A stretch of 5,521 nucleotides of DNA from Gemmatimonadota bacterium (GTDB taxonomy: Bacteria; Gemmatimonadota; Gemmatimonadetes; Longimicrobiales; Gaopeijiaceae), in the NCBI GenBank assembly GCA_016209995.1, contig JACQVC010000453.1:1-5521 (forward strand), given 5' to 3'. The notes beneath the pieces are model-generated. The model did not search any database. It was not told the origin of the DNA and saw nothing but the letters and a program-made list of their open reading frames with translations. Positions 1 to 5,047 of this stretch are shown one piece after another (position 1 is the first letter of the stretch; each line of letters starts with the position of its first letter). Both the position numbers and the translations under genes were made by a program.

Positions 1-689
1 CCCGGATAGTGCCACACCGTGCGGTCGAAGCCGAGCGCCTCGGAAAAGAAATCGGCCGCGCGGTCGAGGTCGCCCACGTGCAGGTGCACGTGCCCGATGG
101 TCGTACCGGCGGGCATCCCGCTCCAGCGGACCTCGCCCGCCGCCTGCACGAGACCCGCCATATCCACCGGGTCCGTGGCCATCATCAGCTCACGGCCGAC
201 CCGGCGCCACGCGCTGCGCGGGCGGTCGGCGTACACCTCGATCCCGAGGTTATCGGGGTCCTGGAGATAGAACGCCTCGCTCACCACGTGGTCGGCGGCC
301 CCTGCGCGCACGCGGACGTCGTCCAGGTGGCGCACGAAGCTGCCCAGCGCTGCGCGGTCTGGCAGCAAGATGGCGAAGTGGTAGAGCCCCAGACGCCCCC
401 GGTGCGGCACGGGGCGCGTGCCACGACGCTCACGAAGCTCGACCAGCGGGGTGGCGTCGCCGTGCGCCGTGAGCACGGCGCTGGACGCAGCGTGCTCCCC
501 GACGCGGAGCCCGAGCACGCCCTCGTAGAACGCCAGTGAGCGCGCCAGGTCGGCGATCTGCAGATGCACAGGGCCGAGGCGGGTCGCCTGCGGCAGGCGA
601 TAGCCGCTCGGCGCGTCGCCGTAGCTGCCGGGCGTCGCCGACTGTGCGCCGGCGACGTTCCCGAAGATGTCCTGCGTGGTCACGCCCAT
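1..689 (-). CDS. CatE-like VOC-family ring-cleaving dioxygenase / glyoxalase-fold protein (C-terminus off window)
   Basis: The minus-strand frame is open from ATG at 689 to the left edge, giving 229 full codons with no stop, so the C-terminus is missing. Two VOC (glyoxalase/extradiol dioxygenase) modules are visible. The first (about residues 38-155) opens with RLGPVHLQIADL, continues with GLYHFAILLPDR and ends in DPDNLGIEVYADRP. His42, His104 and Glu151 sit where the metal-binding 2-His-1-Glu set lies in VOC proteins. The second begins at about 198 with GHVHLHVGDLDRA and runs off the edge. This pattern matches the CatE group (COG2514, 'catechol 2,3-dioxygenase'-like), whose members are often of unknown substrate. 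Catechol cleavage is therefore an inference, not shown. The start is supported by GAGGG (693-697) with short spacing, and by the lack of another ATG/GTG before the first domain except Val3. It lies 46 bp after yceI on the same strand and probably shares its sigma-54 promoter. The residues before about 37 are an extension without a recognisable domain. Confidence 0.88.
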   Translation of the reverse strand, partial: MGVTTQDIFGNVAGAQSATPGSYGDAPSGYRLPQATRLGPVHLQIADLARSLAFYEGVLGLRVGEHAASSAVLTAHGDATPLVELRERRGTRPVPHRGRLGLYHFAILLPDRAALGSFVRHLDDVRVRAGAADHVVSEAFYLQDPDNLGIEVYADRPRSAWRRVGRELMMATDPVDMAGLVQAAGEVRWSGMPAGTTIGHVHLHVGDLDRAADFFSEALGFDRTVWHYP

Positions 690-735
690 GTGCCCTCACT
701 TGGCCAAGCCGATCTGCCGGTAGAAGTCCTGCTTG

Positions 736-1284
736 TCAAGCGGCCTTCACCGCGGTCTGCTTCACCGCCTCGACCTCGATCTCGATGTCCACGCGCTCGC
801 CGACCATCAAGCCTCCGGCCTCGAGCATCTGATTCCAGATGAGCCCGAACTCGCCACGGTCGATCGAAGTCTTCGCCGTGAAGCCGGCGCGCTCGTTGCC
901 CCAGGGGTCCTTCGTCCTGCCGGCGTACTCGACGTCGAGCGCCACCTCACGAGTGACGCCACGGATCGTCAGGTCACCGAGCACGCGCAGCCGGTCGCCA
1001 CCCAGCCTCTCGACGCCCTTGCTCCGGAACGTGAGCGCCGGGTAGCTCGCAACGTTCAGAAAGTCGGGCGACTTCAGATGGGCGTCGCGATCGGCGACAC
1101 CGGTCTCGATGCTCGACGCGTCCATGACCGCCTCCACCGAGGCGCGCGCGAGATCGCCGTCCTCCGCGAGGATGGTCCCGCTCCACCGCGCGAACTGCCC
1201 GCGCACCTTTGCCACCACCATGTGGCGCACCGAGAAGTGAATCCCCGAGTGCCCGCTGTCGATTTCCCATCGTTCGAGTGCCAT
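736..1284 (-). CDS. YceI-family protein, cytoplasmic form
   Basis: This 182-residue protein spans the whole YceI domain. It starts WEIDSGHSGIHFSVRHM, has the DLARASVEAVMDASSIETG and RDAHLKSPDFLN segments, then YPALTFRSKG, the LTIRGVTREVALDV strand pair, and a closing GERVDIEIEVEAV strand. YceI proteins form a lipocalin-like barrel, and the structurally studied members bind long isoprenoid chains; their cellular roles are mostly unsettled. Many relatives are exported, but this one begins MALERWEID with no hydrophobic N-terminal segment, so it is expected in the cytoplasm. The start is well supported: GGAGGA lies at 1291-1296 with 6 bp between it and the ATG. It is the first gene of a leftward operon with the CatE-like gene, and lies directly downstream of a -24/-12 promoter, so induction by the neighbouring sigma-54 activator is likely. 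A role in handling a hydrophobic aromatic or quinone ligand is inference from context only. Confidence 0.93.
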   Translation of the reverse strand: MALERWEIDSGHSGIHFSVRHMVVAKVRGQFARWSGTILAEDGDLARASVEAVMDASSIETGVADRDAHLKSPDFLNVASYPALTFRSKGVERLGGDRLRVLGDLTIRGVTREVALDVEYAGRTKDPWGNERAGFTAKTSIDRGEFGLIWNQMLEAGGLMVGERVDIEIEVEAVKQTAVKAA

Positions 1285-1335
1285 GTTCGTTCCTCCGTTG
1301 GCTGAGTGCCTGTCCTGCTTTCGCTGGTGTACAGG

Positions 1336-1352
1336 AGCAACCGGCGTGCCAG
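1336..1352 (-). promoter_or_regulatory. Sigma-54 (-24/-12) promoter for the yceI-dioxygenase operon
   Basis: Read on the minus strand the site is CTGGCACGCCGGTTGCT. It matches every fixed position of the sigma-54 consensus YTGGCACG-N4-TTGCW, with GG and GC exactly 10 bp apart. The -24 GG lies at 1350-1349 and the -12 GC at 1338-1337. The start of transcription should therefore fall near 1325, leaving a leader of about 40 nt that carries the yceI Shine-Dalgarno sequence. It points at yceI and away from the sigma-54 activator gene, the usual layout for this class of regulator and target. Confidence 0.88.
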
Positions 1353-1407
1353 TCCAGCGGCCGTTGAATTACAATGAGTTACGCAAACGTTCTGGCCCGC
1401 ACCCTCT

Positions 1408-1438
1408 CATAATGATAGGATTCGATATCGTCTTGATA
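1408..1438. promoter_or_regulatory. Candidate upstream activator site: AT-rich patch with phased GATA repeats
   Basis: An AT-rich patch in otherwise GC-rich DNA contains the palindrome TCATAATGA (1407-1415), GATA motifs starting at 1414, 1424 and 1435 (about one helical turn apart), the palindrome CGATATCG (1423-1430) and the inverted repeat TATC-N5-GATA (1426-1438). It lies about 80-115 bp upstream of the predicted sigma-54 start site, near the range where enhancer sites for DmpR/XylR-type activators occur. It does not clearly match the XylR/DmpR site I remember (TTGATCAA-type half sites), so the assignment rests on position and symmetry. It may also, or instead, include the regulator's own promoter. 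Confidence 0.28.
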
Positions 1439-1449
1439 AGGAGGTCACG

Positions 1450-3099
1450 ATGCGCGCAGCCGATCTGGACCTGAGGGAGCTGCTGCACTTCGACCCGAAG
1501 GGCGGCGTCATCCGCTTCGGCGGCCAGCGCGCGCTCCTTCTCGACGCGGTCGCGCTCGGCCTACTGCGCAAGGAGCTGATCGAGACGCTGGGCACGGCAG
1601 GCGCCCGTGGCGTCCTGACGCGATTCGGCTATGCACACGGCTGGCGCACGGCTGAGGGGCTGAAGACGCAGTTTCCCTGGGACGACGAGAGCGAATGGAG
1701 GTACGCCGGCGGACGCCTGCACACGCTGCAGGGCCTGGTCGTGGTCAAGCCACCGGTCCACAGGGACGAGTCGGCCTCGCGGCCCTTCGCCGAGTCCATC
1801 TGGCACGAGTCGTACGAGGCCGAGCAGCACCTGCTCCACCTCGGGCAGGCGGAGGAGCCCGTGTGCTGGACGCTCACGGGCTTCGCGGGCGGCTACCTCT
1901 CCTACGTCAACGGCCGGGAGATCTACTGCATCGAGGATCGCTGTGTCGGCAAGGGCGACGCGGTCTGTCACCTCGTGGCGCGCTTGCGCGATGACTGGGG
2001 CGACGCCGTCGCGCCGCTCCTACCGTTCTACCAGAAAGCATGTCTCGACGCGGCGCTCACCCACGTGACCGACGAGCTCAAGCGCGTGGAGAAACGACTG
2101 CGCGCCCGCCAGAAGGAGCTCGGCCCGAAGACGGCCGCGGCCACGGGTGCGTCCGGGCTCATCATGCAGAGCGCGGCGATGCAGCGGGTGCTCGATCTCG
2201 CGCGTCGTGTGGCGAAGGTCGACTCGACGGTGCTCATCACGGGAGAAAGCGGTGTGGGCAAGGAGCGCGTCGCGCGCCTGATCCACGAGGAGTCGGCGCG
2301 CGTGGGCGGACCGTTCCTGGCCATCAACTGTGCGGCCGTGCCGGAAGGCCTGCTCGAATCGGAGCTCTTCGGGCATACCAAGGGAGCGTTCACGGGCGCG
2401 TCGCAAGATCGGCCGGGCCTCTTCGAGGCCGTGAGCGGCGGCACGCTCCTCCTCGACGAGATCGGCGAGGTGCCGCCCGCGATGCAGGTGAAGCTCCTCC
2501 GGACGTTACAGGAACGCGAAGTGCGGCGCGTCGGCGAGAACAAGAGCCGCCCGGTCGACGTGCGGCTCCTGGCGGCGACCAACCGCGATCTCGTCGCCGA
2601 GGTGCACGCCGCGCGGTTCCGGCAGGACCTCTACTATCGCCTCCGCGTAGTCGAGATCCGCGTCCCGCCGCTGCGCGAACGGCGCGAGGACATCCTACCG
2701 CTCGCGCGCACGTTCCTGCACAGCGCCGCGGAGCGAACGCGCCGGAAGGTAACGGGCCTCACGCCGCGCGCGGCGAACCAGCTCGTGCGCTACGGCTGGC
2801 CCGGCAACGTGCGCGAGCTCGAGAACGCGCTGGAGCGGGCGGTCGTGCTCGCGAAGGGCAGCCGGATCGACGTCGAGGACCTGCCGGAGGAGCTCGGGCT
2901 CGCGCTCCCGGCGGCCTACGCCCCAGGCGACGTGCGCCCGCTCGACGAGGTCGCGCGCGACTACATCCTGGCCGTGCTCCGCGCCAACGACGGTAACAAG
3001 GCCAAGGCGGCTGAACAGCTCAAGATCGGCACGGCGACCCTGTACCGGAAGCTCAAGCAGTACGAGGGCGCGGACCGTGGCCCACAGCCGTCGGCGTGA
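1450..3099 (+). CDS. DmpR/XylR-type sigma-54-dependent activator with V4R aromatic-sensing domain
   Basis: A 549-residue enhancer-binding protein of complete four-part build. Residues 10-80 match the 'activator of aromatic catabolism' N-domain ([21 protein letters not shown]). Residues about 115-180 are the V4R domain, with [15 protein letters not shown]. Residues 195-230 are a helical linker. Residues 234-460 are the AAA+ sigma-54 interaction domain: Walker A GESGVGKE (265-272), GAFTGA (312-317), Walker B LLLDE (333-337), ATNRD (376-380) and [10 protein letters not shown] (450-459). Residues 512-538 are a Fis-type helix-turn-helix. From memory of DmpR/MopR, His91 and Trp118 align with the phenol-contacting His106 and Trp134. 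Cys139, Cys165 and Cys173 reproduce the zinc-site cysteine spacing (26 and 8). A phenolic or related aromatic effector is thus likely; the exact ligand is unknown. All ATPase motifs look functional. The ATG has a near-perfect Shine-Dalgarno (TAAGGAGGT, 1437-1445). It is divergent from the yceI operon and is its probable activator. Confidence 0.95.
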   Translation: MRAADLDLRELLHFDPKGGVIRFGGQRALLLDAVALGLLRKELIETLGTAGARGVLTRFGYAHGWRTAEGLKTQFPWDDESEWRYAGGRLHTLQGLVVVKPPVHRDESASRPFAESIWHESYEAEQHLLHLGQAEEPVCWTLTGFAGGYLSYVNGREIYCIEDRCVGKGDAVCHLVARLRDDWGDAVAPLLPFYQKACLDAALTHVTDELKRVEKRLRARQKELGPKTAAATGASGLIMQSAAMQRVLDLARRVAKVDSTVLITGESGVGKERVARLIHEESARVGGPFLAINCAAVPEGLLESELFGHTKGAFTGASQDRPGLFEAVSGGTLLLDEIGEVPPAMQVKLLRTLQEREVRRVGENKSRPVDVRLLAATNRDLVAEVHAARFRQDLYYRLRVVEIRVPPLRERREDILPLARTFLHSAAERTRRKVTGLTPRAANQLVRYGWPGNVRELENALERAVVLAKGSRIDVEDLPEELGLALPAAYAPGDVRPLDEVARDYILAVLRANDGNKAKAAEQLKIGTATLYRKLKQYEGADRGPQPSA

Positions 3100-3157
3100 C
3101 CCGCTGCGAGGCACTGTGCCGAGGACGGGTATGGTGTTGGAGTCGTCGGACAGATCA

Positions 3158-3201
3158 AGGCCGGCCATCGGCTAACATCGCGGCGGCCGGCCTCGTGTTT
3201 T
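3158..3201 (+). terminator. Possible rho-independent terminator after the activator gene
   Basis: AGGCCGGCC (3158-3166) and its exact complement GGCCGGCCT (3185-3193) can form a 9-bp, all-strong stem around an 18-nt loop, followed by CGTGTTTT (3194-3201). It lies 58 bp past the activator stop codon, in the convergent spacer. The loop is long and the T-run has only four bases, so efficiency is doubtful. Confidence 0.4.
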
Positions 3202-3236
3202 GTCGTGGGTGCTGCGGGATCAAGCCGGGGCCGGCC
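3159..3236. repeat. Three copies of the 8-bp palindrome GGCCGGCC in the convergent spacer
   Basis: GGCCGGCC occurs at 3159-3166, 3185-3192 and 3229-3236. The first and third copies are the ends of longer imperfect inverted copies. AAGGCCGGCC at 3157 on plus, followed by ATCGGCTAACATCGCGGC, resembles AAGGCCGGCC read on minus from 3238, followed by CCGGCTTGATCCCGCAGC. The 187-bp gap between the activator stop (3099) and the EEP stop (3287) holds no gene I can support. A second small hairpin, GTCCGT-N9-ACGGAC (3265-3285), sits just past the EEP stop without a T-run. The set may serve as a two-way transcription end or be a local copy of an intergenic repeat family. Confidence 0.55.
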
Positions 3237-3286
3237 TTTGGGGAACGGGCCGTCGACCCCGCCTGTCCGTGCGTTGCCGACGGACC

Positions 3287-4084
3287 CTACATCCCCGGCG
3301 CGACGACCACCAGCAGCGCCCAATGGTCCGAGGCGTTGGACTGGACGACCTTCGCCTCGACGCAACGCAGGCCCTGGCCCAGGAAGAGGTAATCGATGCG
3401 GCGGGCAGGCGCGAAGGCCGGGTAGGTGTAGCCTCTCTCCCCGTTCGGCCCGCACTGGGCCCAGGCGTCCCGCAAGCCTCCCTCAGCCATCGAGGCGACG
3501 GCCGGGTTGGCCGGGTCCGCGTTGAAGTTGCCGCCGACGAGCACGGGGCCGCCCGCCGCTGTCGCCGCGTCCCGGATCTGTCGCACGCGCTGCGCGCGCT
3601 CCGCGTCCGCCAGCGCGGAATCGAGCTGGACGTTTACCACCGACAGACGCCCGAACGGAGCCTGCACCTGCGTCACGACGCCCCCCAACCGCCCGGAGGC
3701 CGCGGAATCCTGAGTAATCTCCCAACGGGACAACACGGCAACCCCGTGCTGGCCGCCGCCCTGCACGTCGCGCTGCTTCCCGAACGTGCCCCGCAGGTTG
3801 GTGATCGTGGACAGGAGCTGCACCTGATCGTAGTCGCGCGCCCGCGCCGTCCCCTTGTCCACCTCCTGCAGCAGGACGATGTCCGCCTGGTTGTTACGGG
3901 CGAGGGCGGCCACACGAGCCAAATTGCCCAGGGTATCCGGCGCGATTCCGGATCGCATGTTGAAGACCAGCACGCGCGCGACATTGCTTGCCTGCGCAGC
4001 CGCGGGCGCGCCCTGGGCATGCATGACCGCCGGCGCGCCCAGCACGGCAGCCACGAGAGTCACAACCTTGAGCATGCGAACCAT
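3287..4084 (-). CDS. Exported endonuclease/exonuclease/phosphatase (EEP) fold protein with altered active site
   Basis: A 265-residue protein with an N-terminal export signal: MVRMLK, a hydrophobic run to about 20, and likely cleavage near HA-QG at 23/24. The EEP (DNase I-like) scaffold follows in order: FNMRSG (Asn42), LLQEVDKG (Glu74), HGVAVLSR (113-120), VVNVQLDS (149-156), VGGNFNAD (183-190), RRIDYLF (Asp231) and SDHW (Asp253, His254). Active relatives normally read N-x-HL in the fourth motif and GDFN in the fifth. Here the codons at 3626-3628 and 3527-3529 clearly give Gln153 and Asn186. Loss of the catalytic His and Asp suggests weak, changed or absent phosphodiesterase activity, although Glu74, Asn188, Asp231 and His254 remain. 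The start at 4084 is favoured by AAGGAGG (4089-4095) 4 bp upstream; Met4 would be 13 bp away. It stands alone, convergent with the activator and divergent from the sigma operon. Substrate (nucleic acid, sugar phosphate or lipid) cannot be told. Confidence 0.9.
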   Translation of the reverse strand: MVRMLKVVTLVAAVLGAPAVMHAQGAPAAAQASNVARVLVFNMRSGIAPDTLGNLARVAALARNNQADIVLLQEVDKGTARARDYDQVQLLSTITNLRGTFGKQRDVQGGGQHGVAVLSRWEITQDSAASGRLGGVVTQVQAPFGRLSVVNVQLDSALADAERAQRVRQIRDAATAAGGPVLVGGNFNADPANPAVASMAEGGLRDAWAQCGPNGERGYTYPAFAPARRIDYLFLGQGLRCVEAKVVQSNASDHWALLVVVAPGM

Positions 4085-4478
4085 GACGCCTCCTTTGACG
4101 GCACCGACCCACTCCTATGCACAGAACAAATACTTGTTCCGGTCTTGTCCGGCCACCCCCTGGCCAGGCCGAAAAATGCGCGCGTAAGCATACGGTCTCT
4201 ACTCCGAACGCGCAGCCCCGCAGGCGCTACCGCGCAAGTGCCGGCCCAATGGCGGACCTCGAGCGCCCGGCCGGCTCGCCGCCCGGGGAGCGGCGCAGAA
4301 CCGGCAAGAACCCCTGGTCAGATAGCCCGCTGCGGAGAATCTTGTGCGACGGGCGCGACTCCGACGCGTTCCAACCCCTGCCGCGGCCCAATGGTCTAAT
4401 GGAATCGACGGGCCGCGCGACAGCGCCGGAGCACGCGGGCGGGCCTGAGCCGATCGCTGAAGGAACGGGAAGCGCGGA
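4085..4478. other. 394-bp divergent spacer between EEP gene and ECF sigma gene
   Basis: No convincing gene. A plus frame is open from 4117 to 4512, but its 131-residue product is low in hydrophobic residues, rich in Arg, Pro and Gly, matches no family I know, and lacks a Shine-Dalgarno sequence. The spacer holds the 16-bp palindrome at 4124-4139, a weak hairpin GGCCA-N5-TGGCC (4151-4165), an 11-bp direct repeat CGGCCCAATGG (4242-4252 and 4384-4394), and an ECF-type promoter candidate at its right end. Confidence 0.6.
4124..4139. promoter_or_regulatory. Perfect 16-bp palindrome, candidate operator for the EEP gene
   Basis: GAACAA-ATAC-TTGTTC has perfect 6-bp arms around a 4-bp spacer, in a short AT-rich island. 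It lies 39 bp upstream of the EEP start codon, where an operator overlapping the promoter or leader would be expected. The arms resemble neither the Gram-positive SOS box (GAAC-N4-GTTC, wrong spacing) nor another site I can name, so the binding protein is unknown. A dimeric repressor such as a TetR- or MarR-type protein is a guess. Confidence 0.45.
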
Positions 4479-4487
4479 TTGGCCGTA
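4462..4487 (+). promoter_or_regulatory. Candidate ECF-type promoter of the sigma/anti-sigma operon
   Basis: GGAAC (4462-4466) and CGTA (4484-4487) are 17 bp apart, the arrangement of ECF promoters (an AAC-containing -35 and a CGT-containing -10, as for Bacillus SigW). ECF sigma genes are commonly autoregulated, and the site lies directly at the gene's 5' end. If used, transcription would start near 4494-4496, downstream of the TTG at 4479, which would force a later start codon. Confidence 0.35.
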
Positions 4488-5039
4488 TCGACGCATGAGC
4501 GAATCGAGGTGAGGGCGGACGTCGCGGCGGACGCAAGGGATGCGGCGGCGGCGGCCGGCGGTGATCTGCGCGCCTTCGAGTGCCTGTATCGCCGGCACGG
4601 GGCACGTATCTATTCGCTCGCCTGCCGGATGCTCGGCGTCGACGATGCGGACGACGCCACGCAGGAGGTCTTCGTGCGCGCGTGGAGGAAGCTGGGGACG
4701 TTCCGCGGGGATGCCGGGTTCGGCACGTGGCTCTATCGCATCGCGCTGAACCTGTTCGTGGACCGGCGAGCCTCGCTGGCGCAGCACCGGCGGCGCTACC
4801 TCGAGGATTCCGCCGGCGTGGCCCGGGCGCGGTCGCGCGGCGTGCGCTCCGATCTGCGCATGGATCTCGAGGCGGCCATCGAAAGGCTGCCGGACGGCGC
4901 TCGCGAGGTCTTCACGCTACACGACGTCGAGGGCTTCAAGCACACGGAGATCGCGAATCTGTTGGGCATCTCCGCGGGCACGTCGAAGTCCCAGCTGCAC
5001 CGAGCACGTCAGATGCTGCGTGCGCACCTGACCGCCTGA
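4479..5039 (+). CDS. ECF (sigma-70 family, RpoE-like) RNA polymerase sigma factor
   Basis: The product directs RNA polymerase to a stress or envelope regulon. With the TTG at 4479 it has 186 residues. Region 2 spans about 36-97: LYRRHGARIYSLACRMLG, then DDATQEVFVRAWRKLGTF and the promoter-melting/-10 segment FGTWLYRIALNLFVDRRR-like. Region 4 spans about 130-181: IERLPDGAREVFTLHDVEGFKHTEIANLLGIS and SKSQLHRARQMLR, the -35-reading helix-turn-helix. There is no extra C-terminal domain. The start is uncertain. TTG 4479 has only a weak GGAAG (4468-4472) and overlaps the promoter candidate. GTG at 4509 gives 176 residues, still covers both domains, and overlaps the stop of a five-codon frame at 4495. 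An in-frame TGA at 4458 limits the N-terminus. It is followed after 8 bp by its probable anti-sigma factor. The subgroup and signal cannot be assigned. Confidence 0.93.
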   Translation: MAVSTHERIEVRADVAADARDAAAAAGGDLRAFECLYRRHGARIYSLACRMLGVDDADDATQEVFVRAWRKLGTFRGDAGFGTWLYRIALNLFVDRRASLAQHRRRYLEDSAGVARARSRGVRSDLRMDLEAAIERLPDGAREVFTLHDVEGFKHTEIANLLGISAGTSKSQLHRARQMLRAHLTA

Positions 5040-5047
5040 GGGAGACG

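Noticed and set aside
696..735. A short frame between yceI and the CatE-like gene reading LDKQDFYRQIGLAK before a TGA
   Set aside because: It looks protein-like and could be a remnant C-terminus, but there is no start codon and a stop lies just upstream in that frame; too short to support.
1385..1413. A sigma-70 promoter for the activator gene with CATAAT at 1408-1413
   Set aside because: The -10 resembles the consensus, but no acceptable -35 lies 16-18 bp upstream, so the activator's own promoter remains unidentified.
1426..1438. An IHF site (on minus, TATCAAGACGATA)
   Set aside because: It differs from WATCAA-N4-TTR in the last part and lies too far from the promoter for the usual bending role between enhancer and promoter.
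2040..2996. A 318-codon plus-strand frame inside the activator gene
   Set aside because: It is an out-of-frame shadow, extremely rich in Arg, Ala, Gly and Pro. The overlapping frame encodes an intact AAA+ domain.
4095..4121. A plus-strand TTGACG/TATGCA promoter upstream of the sigma gene
   Set aside because: Spacing is 15 bp and the -10 matches only three of six bases; the site overlaps the EEP leader.
4151..4165. Hairpin GGCCA-N5-TGGCC as a terminator
   Set aside because: The stem is only 5 bp, there is no T-run, and no transcript is expected to end there.
3200..4399. A 399-codon plus-strand open frame opposite the EEP gene
   Set aside because: It is the antisense shadow of a well-conserved minus-strand gene in GC-rich DNA. 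Its translation is Arg/His/Gln-rich with no family motifs.
4117..4512. A 131-codon frame filling the EEP-sigma spacer
   Set aside because: No Shine-Dalgarno, no recognisable domain, and a composition typical of non-coding GC-rich sequence. It overlaps the palindrome and promoter candidates.
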